Assembly: GCF_000168975.1 (NCBI RefSeq)
Contig: NZ_AAUW01000018.1
Span: 62,001 to 126,000, forward strand
Reading direction: 5' to 3'
From: Roseibium aggregatum IAM 12614
GTDB taxonomy: Bacteria > Pseudomonadota > Alphaproteobacteria > Rhizobiales > Stappiaceae
Length of the DNA stretch: 64,000 nucleotides
Shown one piece after another: positions 36,101 through 44,787 of this stretch. The position numbers were made by a program, and so were the translations under genes. The notes beneath the pieces are model-generated. The model did not search any database. It was not told the DNA's origin and saw only the letters and a list, made by a program, of their open reading frames with translations. Every line of letters begins with the position of its first letter. Position 1 is the stretch's first letter.

Positions 36101-36403
36101 GGTTTCTTCGGGGTCCAAATCGGCTGAAAGCCTCGTGTACCCGACGATGTCACAGAACATCGCCGTCAATTGGCGTCGCTCTGCGCTGGGTCCGGACGGC
36201 TTTTTCGCGTCCTGGTGCTGCGTTTCACGCAGGCCCTTGTCGATTTCCTTGAGCAGTTTCAGGCGTGCCCCGATGGACAATCCCATCTCGGCCAGATGCG
36301 CGTATTCCAGATGAGGCAAAACATCCATGTCGACGCCGTGCTTTTCCAGCAAAGCGCCGTAATCACCAAGCCCTCTTTCTTCCAACCAGCTCAACAATGG
36401 CAC
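33152..36403 (-). CDS. SAM domain-class III adenylate/guanylate cyclase-AAA ATPase-TPR multidomain protein
   Basis: About 1,083 residues. From the N-terminus: a SAM-like domain (SWLEERGLGDYGALLEKHG, about 3-55); a class III nucleotide cyclase domain (about 75-255) with both metal Asp residues in MFCDIVGYT and YLGDGALIYFG and the transition-state Asn/Arg in VGSNVNLAARL; an AAA/STAND-type ATPase with Walker A RGEPGIGKS near 305 and Walker B-like LVLVVEDMHW; and a long C-terminal helical TPR-like region. The catalytic residues being kept, it should make cAMP or cGMP. GTG 36403 has GGAG upstream; the frame extends to a TTG at 36460 without ribosome site. Near the Crp-type regulator and a CRP-type box. 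Confidence 0.9.
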   Translation of the reverse strand: MPLLSWLEERGLGDYGALLEKHGVDMDVLPHLEYAHLAEMGLSIGARLKLLKEIDKGLRETQHQDAKKPSGPSAERRQLTAMFCDIVGYTRLSADLDPEETRRLLREYWKAVKSITARFGGHIAQYLGDGALIYFGYPAALEDDAERAVNAALALLAHNQEAEGHGAADLHMRIGIATGPVVVGLPSQLKSRPEDALAVGSNVNLAARLQAMAAPDSLLIDDVTRKLVGDLFVLEPLGEQTIAGLEKPKLVFQVIASRLARSRFEAKSRSRSGIFLGRGTETTLAIDAWRKVQAGACHVVSVRGEPGIGKSHFVWQLTDTIASEGFEVIQLQCTPGQANTPFFPLAEAIMEQADVSPGATDEEKARKLRKLVGSQLDLSSEQLVVLGGLVGSASNKVAAPMANPAVWRKQAFQILRRFFVEKAAVRPLVLVVEDMHWCDPTSLEFLQSIVSDSAPAPILMITTSRPDGWQALNAPSGKDTKLFLERLTADDTTGFVKELLGRDAPKAIVDLIFERTDGVPLFVEELTNVILEKDLLLRTGHGVELSRQLDMGDIPSNLQSILLARLDRLGEHKRLAQVASCIGRSFSIDVLAGVADVGETAFKEGLEVLQSAELIHSSGGLPSRQFTFRHALIRDAAYGTLLAADRRDIHARIAEVMPELPNFDSLLRPEDMAFHLARAERFEEAIVRWHEAAVVANYRSASEEAIAYLKKGLELLEHVEGKSRREALEFLLLIELVAPYRSVRGFAAPEVGETTRRAIQLADQAQDVDAILPLLYNQWVYVFVTGHRDDGDALIDELFARCSYDQGNLLRMTAHRAKAANEFLRGRFSSARQNFEISVGLYDPKYQASVTYSIGLDALVAASGYNALVCWCLGDSEAAEENMDRALAHSARLDLAGSRAFATYHEALLRGVLMEQQDILVKNGRLLQKVGLEHHYNMWLACGRLLEAMGICCQKPSEHSIKLVDKRLEEFRDMGVVYLPTYETFIARRWLDLGKAREGLAHIKNARMLMEQFGEVWNEPEVGRVEAQLRLFEGCEPEVAEAILRQAVGVAKRQQSRSFGNRIESDHRALQEKIVSTRNDLFA

Positions 36404-36703
36404 GCGGAATTGTCTCCGGTTTTTCAAATGGCATGGGCAATACGAAATAAATATCCTCAATTGTAGGATCTATCGGCAACTTGTGAAAGGCAAAGCTTGA
36501 GGTTGCTCCGCGCCAGACAGTCAGACTGGCCATATAAATTGCCGTTGCGGAAGACGGTTCGGGCGGATTGGTGGCGACGAAGCCTGTGAAGAGGGCGCTC
36601 TGGCAGCCCCCCTTCCAGACGTCCTCTCGTTCCGAATGTCTCTGGCGATCTTCTCCCGCCACAGAAAAGGAAACGCCGGGACAGGCCCGGCGTTTCGGTT
36701 CGG
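36404..36703. other. Intergenic region, 300 bases
   Basis: Contains the cyclase promoter and the terminator of the PepSY gene. No credible gene. Confidence 0.5.
36671..36695 (-). terminator. Rho-independent terminator after the PepSY gene
   Basis: AAACGCCGGG and CCCGGCGTTT form a perfect 10-bp stem around a 5-base loop; on the minus strand it is followed by CCTTTTC. Located nine bases beyond the PepSY stop. Confidence 0.88.
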
Positions 36704-38059
36704 TCAGGTTGCCTGAAAGCGCTGTCTCCTTGAAAGGTAGATGACGATCTCAACCATGGCGATAACCAGCATCGAAAGCCCCACCAAGGGAAAGAAGATG
36801 CCCGCTGCTATTGCCATCACAAGCAGCGTTCTGGGGACCCGCCAGTCGACGGGGAGTTGCGGGGCGCCAATGCCGCCGACCGGACGACGCTTCCACCACA
36901 TGACGGCTGCGGAGACACACAGCCCGATCATCGCAGCACAGGCCAGGAGCAGAACGATCTGGTTGGTCAGACCCCAGGCCTGTCCCATGTGAATGCTGAT
37001 GCCCCATTCCGCGGCCCAGCCGAGCGTACCCAGGTCGTTCAGACCGGCATCGTACAGCACTTGTCCGGTGTATTGATCCAGATGGATCACGCGCTCGCCG
37101 GTGATATCATCGGGATAGACCGAAGCGGTGAAAACGCCTTCAGGGCCATTCGGCATGGAGATGGCGTAGCCTGGAACGATGCCCAGGTCCTCGACGGTCG
37201 CAACCACGGCATCAAGTGCCTGGGGCACACCTGCACTGGCCTCGGAAAGCGGCATGGGCTGCTTTTCCATGATCCAGGGTGCCCGGTCCACCGCATCGGC
37301 AACCGGGACGGTCGAGACCGGTTTGTTCGACCAGTAGCCATCCGGCATGCCGAGACCAAGCTGATAGGCGTAGTCGTAGAACTTGCCACCCCAGACGGAC
37401 GACCAGGGCAGCCCTGTCATGGCCAGGAACACGATGAACAGGCCGGTATAAAGCCCTGTGACCGCGTGGAGGTCTCGCCACCAGGGCCGACCGCGCGTTG
37501 CTTTGATCGACACGGTGCCCACCTTGCGTCCACGCGGCAGCCACAGGTAGATGCCGGTGCCGACCAGAAGCACCATCCAGCCTGCGGTCGCCTCGATGAT
37601 ACGGTTTCCGAGCCAGCCGACATATTCCAGGGAATGAAGTTTGCGCACCTCATACATGGCCGGACTTCCGGCCGCGCCCCCATCCCACAGGCTTCCGATA
37701 ACCGTGGCGTCATAGGGATTGACGTAGACGGTGTCTTTCAGCCCGTCATCGCCGACGATCTTGACCTCGGCACTCCGGTTGGATGAAGCGGGCGGTCCAT
37801 AGGCCTTCAGCGTTCCCGGGTGAACCGCAAGAGCCGCGCTCGTGATTTGAGAGGGAGCGAGCATCTCTTCCTTGCTCGGGGTGACGAAACGAAGCTCACT
37901 GTAGGCAACGTCGTTGATCTCGTCCTTGAAGAGATAAATCCCGCCCGTGACGGCAAGTATGATGACAAAGGGGAGGATCAGAAGACCCGCTACGAAGTGC
38001 CATCGCCAAACGGCGCGATAGAGTGCGGAGTTTCCCCCGCGTTTGACCTGTTCTGACAT
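36704..38059 (-). CDS. PepSY-associated transmembrane protein
   Basis: 451 residues. Membrane segments are visible near residues 18-42 (WHFVAGLLILPFVIILAVTG), 165-190, 215-235 and 345-440; periplasmic PepSY-like parts lie between (for example SAEVKIVGDDGLKDTVYVNPYDATVIG as two strands, and HLDQYTGQVLYD). The His-bearing entry RAVWRWHFVAGL is usual for this family, which is often next to iron or siderophore uptake genes and may reduce ferric compounds. ATG 38059 lacks a clear ribosome site; the open frame to 38251 adds no similarity. Confidence 0.87.
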   Translation of the reverse strand: MSEQVKRGGNSALYRAVWRWHFVAGLLILPFVIILAVTGGIYLFKDEINDVAYSELRFVTPSKEEMLAPSQITSAALAVHPGTLKAYGPPASSNRSAEVKIVGDDGLKDTVYVNPYDATVIGSLWDGGAAGSPAMYEVRKLHSLEYVGWLGNRIIEATAGWMVLLVGTGIYLWLPRGRKVGTVSIKATRGRPWWRDLHAVTGLYTGLFIVFLAMTGLPWSSVWGGKFYDYAYQLGLGMPDGYWSNKPVSTVPVADAVDRAPWIMEKQPMPLSEASAGVPQALDAVVATVEDLGIVPGYAISMPNGPEGVFTASVYPDDITGERVIHLDQYTGQVLYDAGLNDLGTLGWAAEWGISIHMGQAWGLTNQIVLLLACAAMIGLCVSAAVMWWKRRPVGGIGAPQLPVDWRVPRTLLVMAIAAGIFFPLVGLSMLVIAMVEIVIYLSRRQRFQAT

Positions 38060-38343
38060 GGATGAGTCCAGAGTTTGCGCCGCGCTCGTCTTCCCTGGAC
38101 GTCGCTGGCCGCATGAATGGAAAGGCGGGACGTTGCGCGATGCCGCGTCATCTCCGCCCTGAGGATCTTGAGAATTGCCTGGAGGACCGCGCCTCCGCCC
38201 TGACAGGCCTCGCACGCTTTCGAAGCTGGGCAGAAGCTCGATTGGGGGCAAGGTTACGGGGTCTCAGCCGTTGTCCGCGCACACGCAATGCCTCCGCTCA
38301 ATCGAGCGGGTCTGGCGTTTTTTGGACGGGCAAAAGGGGTCGG

Positions 38344-38736
38344 CTACGCCAGCCTGAACGGTGGCGCGCGAGGCTGGTTCGGCCTGAAGGCTTGAAGGCG
38401 ATGAACCGACCTGTCGCGGACAGAAACATCGATGCGCCCGATCTGCCGCAAGGCGACCGCAATCGATGCGGGAACCGCTGGAAGCGCCAGTCCCATCTTG
38501 GCAAGGGACTGTACGGCACAATTCGGGACCGAGTTGTCAGGATCGTTCTTGCCGGTGGCGAGGGTGGTGCAGATGGACCATGAAGTGGTAATCTGGACAC
38601 CGGCGTCGGCGAGGCCCCGGAGAGCGCCGGCGGCCATGTGCAAGGGCGCCAGGAGACACAGCAACCAGATGGCCAGTGCTGCCAACGGCAGACCGACCTC
38701 ACGTATTTTGCTGCTTTTTGCGCTGACTCTGGCCAA
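38344..38736 (-). CDS. Small membrane protein of unknown function
   Basis: 130 residues with one N-terminal membrane segment (LPLAALAIWLLCLLAPLHMA), a pair of Cys in SWSICTTLA and VPNCAVQ, and a basic tail. TTG start at 38736: GAGGAG six bases upstream decides it. Lies 284 bases before the PepSY gene on the same strand; proteins like this (DUF2946-style) are common there, but the family could not be confirmed. Confidence 0.55.
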   Translation of the reverse strand: MARVSAKSSKIREVGLPLAALAIWLLCLLAPLHMAAGALRGLADAGVQITTSWSICTTLATGKNDPDNSVPNCAVQSLAKMGLALPAVPASIAVALRQIGRIDVSVRDRSVHRLQAFRPNQPRAPPFRLA

Positions 38737-38835
38737 GTGAATCTCCTCGCCTTCTTATGAAGGATTCGAGCTCATTGGCAATCCCTTATTGGCCCTTTAA
38801 GTCTCAAGGGTCGATCCGGCCGCGGGCGCAATGGT

Positions 38836-39570
38836 TCAGGCACGGTAGTCTGTGCCCAATCCTTCAATAGAGCGCAAGTGGGCCGCCCATTCCAACGCCA
38901 GATCGCCGTCTTCCTCATTCATCTGGACATATTGTTTGTGAACACGGGAGGCGATTTCGTCGTCCACCAAACGCAGGCTCCGGCCACTGGACGTGGCAGC
39001 CACCTGGATCTCGCAGGACCGCTCCAGATAGAACATATTGTTGAACATCTCGGCAGCGCTGCGGCCTGTTGCGATCAGGCCATGATTGCGCAGGATCAGA
39101 ACCGGGTGATTGCCGAAAGCCTTCACGATGCGCTCGCGCTCTTCAAGGTCCAGCGCGATGCCCTCGAAATCGTGGTAGGCGATCCGGTTGTGGAACTGCA
39201 GGGAGATCTGGTTCAGTGGCAACAGCCCTTCTTCCATGCAGGACACGGCCACCCCGGCGCGTGTGTGGGTGTGCATGATCCAGGCGGCATCGTGCCGGTT
39301 CATGTGAACGGCTGAATGAATGGTGAAGCCCGCCGGATTGACCCTGTGCGAACTGCCGTCCACCTTGTTGCCATCCAAGTCGATCTTTACCAGCGACGAG
39401 GCGGTGATTTCTTCCCAGCGCCAGCCATATGGATTAATCAGAAAATGCCCGTCTTCTCCGGGCACACGCGCGGTGATGTGGGTGTAGATCAGATCCGTCA
39501 ACCTGTGGAGCGCCGCAAGGCGGTAACAGGCAGCAAGCTCTTCACGGGTTTGTCTTTCTTCAGGCGACAT
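38836..39570 (-). CDS. Class II aldolase/adducin-family protein
   Basis: 244 residues. Zinc His pair in IMHTHTRAGVAVSC near 100, ILRNHGLIATGRSAAEMFN with the third His, and an N-terminal LTDLIYTHITARVP with GEDGHFLINP. These enzymes cleave or isomerise sugar phosphates, or act on small hydroxy-acids, with a divalent metal. Last gene of the carnitine operon, 15 bases after the dehydrogenase stop. No step in the carnitine route obviously needs an aldolase, so its job here is open. Confidence 0.88.
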   Translation of the reverse strand: MSPEERQTREELAACYRLAALHRLTDLIYTHITARVPGEDGHFLINPYGWRWEEITASSLVKIDLDGNKVDGSSHRVNPAGFTIHSAVHMNRHDAAWIMHTHTRAGVAVSCMEEGLLPLNQISLQFHNRIAYHDFEGIALDLEERERIVKAFGNHPVLILRNHGLIATGRSAAEMFNNMFYLERSCEIQVAATSSGRSLRLVDDEIASRVHKQYVQMNEEDGDLALEWAAHLRSIEGLGTDYRA

Positions 39571-39585
39571 CGTCTTCTCCAGTTT

Positions 39586-41019
39586 TCAACCCCGGTCTCC
39601 CACGGCCCCGCCGGCCCCTTCGGCGGGTCGTCCGGCATGATCCGCGGCGAGCTTTTCCAGAACTTCGGCAACATGAGCTTCCGGAGCACAGGCCCGGCGC
39701 GTGGTGAGATCTGTGTGCAACAGCAAGGTTTCCAGAGTAGCGCACAGCCCGCCGTCCTGCTTCAGCACCCTGTGGAACAGCTTCATCTTCTTGCCGCTCC
39801 CGTCGAGCACCTGCGTCGTCACGGTCAACGGCTCGTCGCGATGCACCTCATCGAGGTAGCGAATGCGGGTGTCGACTGTAAAATAGCTCTTTCCGGAGGC
39901 AATATAGGCTTCATCCGCCCCGACAAGGTGCATCAATCCATCGGTTGCCCAGGTGCCCAGCTCCAGATAGGCAGCCTCGTTCATATGGCCGTTGTAATCG
40001 GTCCATGTGACCGGCACCACCCGGCGGAGGGTAATGGGAAGCCCGTCGATCTCGCCGCCGGTCTGCAGATGTGCTTCATGGCGGGTTATGACACCGCCAG
40101 CCCCGCTTCCGGTGCGGCGCAGGCCTCTCAGGATGGCAACCAGATTGTCATCGCGCAGGGTTTCCAGCTCGGCGATCGTCATATGGCCGGACTGGGCGTC
40201 GGACTGATCGCCTATCGCCTTGATCAGTGCGGCATCGAGCTCGGGCACATCTGTCAGCTTCGACCAGGGCCACTGCAGCGTCGGGCCGAATTGCTCGATG
40301 TAACTCTCCATACCCGCTTCACCGCCGGCAATCCTGTAGGTCTCGAACAGACCCATCTGGGCCCATCTGAGGCCAAACCCCATGCGGATCGCGTCATCGA
40401 TTTCCGCCGTCGTGGCGATACCGTCTTTCAGCATCCAGAGCGCTTCGCGCCAGACCGATTCCTGAAAACGATTGCCGATGAAGGCGTCGATCTCGGTTTT
40501 CATCTCGAGCGGATGCATGCCGATAGAGGTGACGACCGGAATTGCTTTCTGGCGCAAGGCCGGTTCACCGGAGATTTCCACCAGCGGCAGGAGGTAGACC
40601 GGATTGAACGGGTGCACCACAACAACGGGCGCGCCCTTGGCGGCCAGATCCGATGCCTTGAAGCCGGAGGTCGAAGAGGCAATGAAGCCGCCTTCGGGCA
40701 GATGCGCAGCAATCTCCACATAAACCTTGTGTTTCAGCTCCAGCCGCTCCGAGACGCTTTCCTGCACCCAGTCAGCACCTTCAACCGCCTCGGCGATGCT
40801 GGAACAGAACGTCAGTGTCCCTTCAGCCGGAAGCGGGCGATCATAAAGCGCGGGCAGCGAGGCCCTGGCGCGATCCAGCACCGTCCCGATCCGGCGCTCC
40901 GCTTCCGGAGCCGGATCGAAGACTGCGACGTCCCACCCGTTCAGGAGGAACCGGCCGGCCCAACCGCCGCCGATGACACCACCACCGATGACGGCAACGC
41001 GTTTGCGGCTCGCGCTCAT
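39586..41019 (-). CDS. L-carnitine 3-dehydrogenase fused to betainyl-CoA thioesterase
   Basis: 477 residues. N-terminal 3-hydroxyacyl-CoA-dehydrogenase-like part: VIGGGVIGGGWAGRFLLNG, VQESVSERLELK, HPFNPVYLLPLVEI, GNRFQESVWREA. From about 325 a hot-dog thioesterase: VPVTWTDYNGHMNEAAYLEL, DTRIRYLDEVHRDEPLTV. Free-standing L-carnitine dehydrogenases end near 320, so this is the known CdhA-CdhB fusion: carnitine to 3-dehydrocarnitine, and betainyl-CoA to glycine betaine. The BKACE gene upstream (ATGA overlap) does the step between. Confidence 0.92.
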   Translation of the reverse strand: MSASRKRVAVIGGGVIGGGWAGRFLLNGWDVAVFDPAPEAERRIGTVLDRARASLPALYDRPLPAEGTLTFCSSIAEAVEGADWVQESVSERLELKHKVYVEIAAHLPEGGFIASSTSGFKASDLAAKGAPVVVVHPFNPVYLLPLVEISGEPALRQKAIPVVTSIGMHPLEMKTEIDAFIGNRFQESVWREALWMLKDGIATTAEIDDAIRMGFGLRWAQMGLFETYRIAGGEAGMESYIEQFGPTLQWPWSKLTDVPELDAALIKAIGDQSDAQSGHMTIAELETLRDDNLVAILRGLRRTGSGAGGVITRHEAHLQTGGEIDGLPITLRRVVPVTWTDYNGHMNEAAYLELGTWATDGLMHLVGADEAYIASGKSYFTVDTRIRYLDEVHRDEPLTVTTQVLDGSGKKMKLFHRVLKQDGGLCATLETLLLHTDLTTRRACAPEAHVAEVLEKLAADHAGRPAEGAGGAVGDRG

Positions 41020-41933
41020 GCGGAGGCCGGCGCGCGCTTGACGAGACCCAACTGGTCGCGCACCTCCTGCGGGCCCATCAGGTTCGCCCCCATGGTGGAC
41101 AGCAGGTTGGCCGCCTTTTCGACGAGTTGGGCGTTGGTCGCCATCACGCCGCGTTCAAGATAGAGATTGTCCTCCAGGCCGACACGCACATTGCCACCGG
41201 CAAGGGCGGAAGCAGCCACATAGGGCATCTGGTCCCGGCCAAGGCTGAAGGCCGACCAGGCCCAACCGGCGGGCACATTGTTGACCATGGCCATGAAGGT
41301 GTTCAGATCGTTCGGCGCACCCCAGGGGATCCCCATGCAAAGCTGCACCAGGGCGGGATCCTCCAGCACGCCTTCCTTCACCAATTGGGTTGCGAACCAG
41401 AGATGACCGGTATCGAAGGCCTCGATTTCCGGTTTCACGCCGAGTTGCGTCATCATGGTGCCCATGGCACGCAGCATGTTGGTGGTGTTCATCATGACGT
41501 AATCGCCATCGCCGAAATTCATCGAACCGCAATCCAGCGTGCAAATCTCGGGCAGGCATTCGCGCACATGGGCCATGCGCTCGGTGGCGCCGGCCATGTC
41601 GGTGTTGGCGTCATCCAGGGCCATGGGCGTTTCCGGTTCGCCGAGCGTCAGGTCCCCCCCGATCCCGGCGGTCAGGTTGAGCACGACATCGACCTCGGAA
41701 GAGCGAATACGATCCGTCAGCTCCCGGAAATAGCCGAGGTCGCGGCACGGCGCCCCGGTTTCCGGATCGCGCACATGGCAATGAACGATAGCCGCGCCTG
41801 CCTTGGCGGCATCAATGGCGGCATCGGCAATTTCCTGCGGCGAGCGCGGCACGAGGCGGCTCTTGTCCTGGGTGGCACCTGCCCCGGTTATGGCAGCTGT
41901 GATAAAGACGTTTCGGTTCATCTGAAGTGGCAT
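41016..41933 (-). CDS. 3-Dehydrocarnitine cleavage enzyme (BKACE/DUF849 family)
   Basis: 305 residues, TIM barrel with metal His motif CHVRDPETGAPCRDL and MAHVRECLPEICTLDCGSMNFG. BKACE enzymes exchange a beta-keto acid with acetyl-CoA; here dehydrocarnitine plus acetyl-CoA would give betainyl-CoA and acetoacetate (CdhC role). The coupling by ATGA overlap to the dehydrogenase-thioesterase fusion makes this assignment strong. TSV-like substrate residues could not be judged by eye. Confidence 0.9.
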   Translation of the reverse strand: MPLQMNRNVFITAAITGAGATQDKSRLVPRSPQEIADAAIDAAKAGAAIVHCHVRDPETGAPCRDLGYFRELTDRIRSSEVDVVLNLTAGIGGDLTLGEPETPMALDDANTDMAGATERMAHVRECLPEICTLDCGSMNFGDGDYVMMNTTNMLRAMGTMMTQLGVKPEIEAFDTGHLWFATQLVKEGVLEDPALVQLCMGIPWGAPNDLNTFMAMVNNVPAGWAWSAFSLGRDQMPYVAASALAGGNVRVGLEDNLYLERGVMATNAQLVEKAANLLSTMGANLMGPQEVRDQLGLVKRAPASA

Positions 41934-41950
41934 GGGTCCCTCTTTTCGTC

Positions 41951-42736
41951 TTACCGGCCCTTCCAGACCGGGTCGCGTTTTTCGGCAAAGGCGCGGGCGC
42001 CTTCCTGCTGGTCTTCAGAACGGTAAAGCCGCTCTACGGTTTCAAACTGGCTGCGGGTGATCCGGTTGAGCGCATCGAGGAACTTCATGTCCTCGGCCTC
42101 GCGGACAACTTCCTTGATGGCTGCAAACACCAGCGGCGGGCCACTGGCCAGCTCGTCGGCCAACTTGCGCGCTTGGCTCATCAGGTCGGCGGAAGGAATG
42201 ATCCGGTTGACGAGGCCCCAGCGATTGGCTTCCTCCGCATCGAACCAGCGCCCGGTGAACAGCAGCTCCATGGCGATGTGATACGGGATGCGCTTGGGCA
42301 GCTTGATCGTTGCCGCATCCGCCACCGTGCCGGACCGGATCTCCGGCAGGGCGAAAGTGGCGTGTTCGGCCGCCAGGATGATGTCGGCTGATATCGCCAG
42401 CTCCAGTCCACCCCCGCAGGCAATGCCATTGACGGCGGCAATCACCGGCTTGTTCAGGCCGCGCAATTCCTGCAAACCGCCGAAACCGCCTTTGCCGTAA
42501 TCCGCATCGGCCGCTTCGCCGTCAGCAGCGGCTTTCAGGTCCCAACCGGGGCAGAAGAACTTTTCGCCCTGACCGGTGATGATGGCCACCCGCAGGTCGG
42601 GGTCGTCCCGGAACTGGGTGAAGATTTCGCCCAGTTCCTGGCTTGTGGCCATGTCGATGGCATTGGCCTTGGGGCGGTTCAGAGTGACTTCCAGCACCGC
42701 TCCGCGGCGCTCTGTCAGTACGTTTTCAAAAGTCAT
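41951..42736 (-). CDS. caiD: Carnitinyl-CoA dehydratase/crotonobetainyl-CoA hydratase
   Basis: 261-residue enoyl-CoA hydratase: LNRPKANAIDMATSQELG (CaiD-like wording), oxyanion hole in AAVNGIACGGGLELAISAD, and the catalytic loop FALPEIRSGTVADAATIKLPKRIP, close to CaiD of enterobacteria. Adds water to crotonobetainyl-CoA to make L-carnitinyl-CoA. ATGA overlap with the acyl-CoA ligase gene; 17 bases ahead of the BKACE gene. Confidence 0.9.
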   Translation of the reverse strand: MTFENVLTERRGAVLEVTLNRPKANAIDMATSQELGEIFTQFRDDPDLRVAIITGQGEKFFCPGWDLKAAADGEAADADYGKGGFGGLQELRGLNKPVIAAVNGIACGGGLELAISADIILAAEHATFALPEIRSGTVADAATIKLPKRIPYHIAMELLFTGRWFDAEEANRWGLVNRIIPSADLMSQARKLADELASGPPLVFAAIKEVVREAEDMKFLDALNRITRSQFETVERLYRSEDQQEGARAFAEKRDPVWKGR

Positions 42737-44784
42737 GCTCGTTCATCCATTCTGATGAGCGCATCTGCTGCAATGGCGCCGGAGGCGCGGCAGATCAGCG
42801 GGTTAATTTCGGCCTCGTGCAGGGCATCCGCATGCGTGCGCACCAGGTCCTGCAGGGCCATGACCGTATCCAGAACGGCATCCATATCGGCAGCCGGCCG
42901 GCCGCGATAGCCGTTCAACAAGGCACTGGTCCTCAGGCCCGACAGTGCCTCGCGTACCTCGTCCCGGGAAGAAGGCACCAGAACCGAAACCGTATCGCGG
43001 ATCAATTCAGTCAATATGCCCCCAAGTCCCAGGGTCAGCACAAAACCATGAGCCGGATCGCGGGTCACCCCGACGATCAATTCGGCCAGGGAACCGGTGA
43101 TCATCTCTTCGACCAGAAATCGCTCCGCAGGCATCGCGGCGGCAGCCTCAGCCACGGCTTCAGCGCTGGAAAGGTTCAGGACAACGGCACCGGCTTCAGT
43201 CTTGTGAGCGATGCCCTCGCCTTTCAGCACAACGGGAAAGCCGATCTGCGCAGCACATTCTCCAGCTTCTTGAGCCGCGCAGGAACGGCTGGACCGCGGC
43301 ACACGTATCCCGAAGCCGGAAAGAAGTTCCTTGGCTTCAGCCTCGGAGAAAACACGGGGTGCCCCCTGCCCGGCCTTCGGCTGGATCACCGGCACGGGAC
43401 GGGTGCTCGTGTTCCTGGCAAGCCCGACCTGAGCAGCCGCCCGAATGGCTCTGAGAGCGTCGCCCATGCCGCAGAGAGGCGTGATGCCGAACCCGATGGC
43501 CTGCCGGGCGACAGGCTCAGGCAGACCTTCGGACACGAGCGAGATCAACGCCATCGGGGTGCCGGTAAGTTCCCGGGTGCGGGCAACTGCCCGCAGCACC
43601 TGATCGTAGTCCGGCGCCTCGAAGCGATCATCACGCGGATAATCCAGAACAACGCACCCAAGGCCTATGTCGGCCGTGCACAGGGCTATGAACGTTGCTG
43701 CCAACGCTTTCTCGTCACCCCAGATATAGGTGTTGTAGTCCAGCGGGTTCGCCAGGGCGACCTTGGGACCGAGCGCCGCTCTGAGACCGGACCTCTGGTC
43801 TTCGGTCAGTGCGGGAAAGGAAACACCGGCGACGTCCCCCATATCCGCCATCAGGGAGGCTTCACCGCCGGAACAGGAGGCAGAGGCAATCCGGCTGGAC
43901 GTCAACCCTCCCGTGACGTGCAAAATCTTGAGCGTCTCGATCAGTTCCGTCGGCGTATCAACCTGGGCGATCCCCAGCCGCTTGAGGAGCGCCACCGCGC
44001 CGGCATTACTGCCTGTCAGCGACGCGGTATGCGAGACCGCTGCCGCCTGCGCCTGTTCGGAAGATCCCACCCGCAGGGCCACGATCGGCTTTTGCAGCTC
44101 TGCCGCGCGGGCGGCAAGCGCTTCGAAAGCCGCAAGATCGCTGATCCCCTCGATGTGAAGCCCCAGTGCCGTGATGCGCGGGTCTTCCAGGAGTGCGATC
44201 CCCAGGTCACCGATCGAGGTCTGCGCCTGATTGCCGGCCGCCAGCACTGCGGCAAGAGGCAGTCTGCGACGCTGCATGGTCAGATTGACCAGCACGTTCG
44301 AAGATTGGCCGATGATGGCAACCCCGGTCTCCACAGGGTCGAGCCCATGTCGGTCGGGCCACAGGGACACGCCGTCAAGAGCATTGACCATCCCGTAGCA
44401 GTTCGGCCCGAGAACAAGCATCTCGCCCGCGGCCTCGACAAGGCGGGCTTGCAGCACGCCACCGTCGGACAGTTCGGACACAGCTTCGCTGAAGCCAGCC
44501 GCAAAGCAGACCGCGCCGCCGCAGCCAAGAGCGGAAAGCTGTCCGGCCACCTGAACCGTCAGCTCCCGGTTGACCCCGATGAAGGCGGCATCCGGTACAC
44601 CGGGAAGAGAGTTCAGATCCGGATAAGCCGGAAGGCCTCCGATAACGGGCTTTTTCGGGTGCACTGGCCAGATCTCTCCGGCGAAACCGGTTGCACGGCA
44701 CTGCCGCACGACGCTCTCACACCAGGCCCCGCCGCCGATCACGACGATGCTCCTGGGAGAAAAGAAGCGGCGGAATGCTGTCAT
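42733..44784 (-). CDS. ADP-forming acyl-CoA synthetase family protein (likely betaine:CoA ligase)
   Basis: 683 residues: CoA-binding domain (SIVVIGGGAWCESVVRQC), succinyl-CoA-synthetase-like domains with the phospho-His region AVSHTASLTGSNAGAVA, and a C-terminal ATP-grasp domain (VVLKGEGIAHKTEAGAVVLN). This NDP-forming ligase joins CoA to an acid using ATP. In the operon it is the only CoA-activating enzyme, so gamma-butyrobetaine or carnitine is the expected substrate. Three bases after the dehydrogenase stop. Confidence 0.88.
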   Translation of the reverse strand: MTAFRRFFSPRSIVVIGGGAWCESVVRQCRATGFAGEIWPVHPKKPVIGGLPAYPDLNSLPGVPDAAFIGVNRELTVQVAGQLSALGCGGAVCFAAGFSEAVSELSDGGVLQARLVEAAGEMLVLGPNCYGMVNALDGVSLWPDRHGLDPVETGVAIIGQSSNVLVNLTMQRRRLPLAAVLAAGNQAQTSIGDLGIALLEDPRITALGLHIEGISDLAAFEALAARAAELQKPIVALRVGSSEQAQAAAVSHTASLTGSNAGAVALLKRLGIAQVDTPTELIETLKILHVTGGLTSSRIASASCSGGEASLMADMGDVAGVSFPALTEDQRSGLRAALGPKVALANPLDYNTYIWGDEKALAATFIALCTADIGLGCVVLDYPRDDRFEAPDYDQVLRAVARTRELTGTPMALISLVSEGLPEPVARQAIGFGITPLCGMGDALRAIRAAAQVGLARNTSTRPVPVIQPKAGQGAPRVFSEAEAKELLSGFGIRVPRSSRSCAAQEAGECAAQIGFPVVLKGEGIAHKTEAGAVVLNLSSAEAVAEAAAAMPAERFLVEEMITGSLAELIVGVTRDPAHGFVLTLGLGGILTELIRDTVSVLVPSSRDEVREALSGLRTSALLNGYRGRPAADMDAVLDTVMALQDLVRTHADALHEAEINPLICRASGAIAADALIRMDERA

Positions 44785-44787
44785 AAA

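Noticed and set aside
39316..41163. 615-codon plus-strand frame opposite the carnitine dehydrogenase
   Set aside because: Antisense shadow of a gene with clear motifs; composition is rich in R, G, H and Q as in other shadows.
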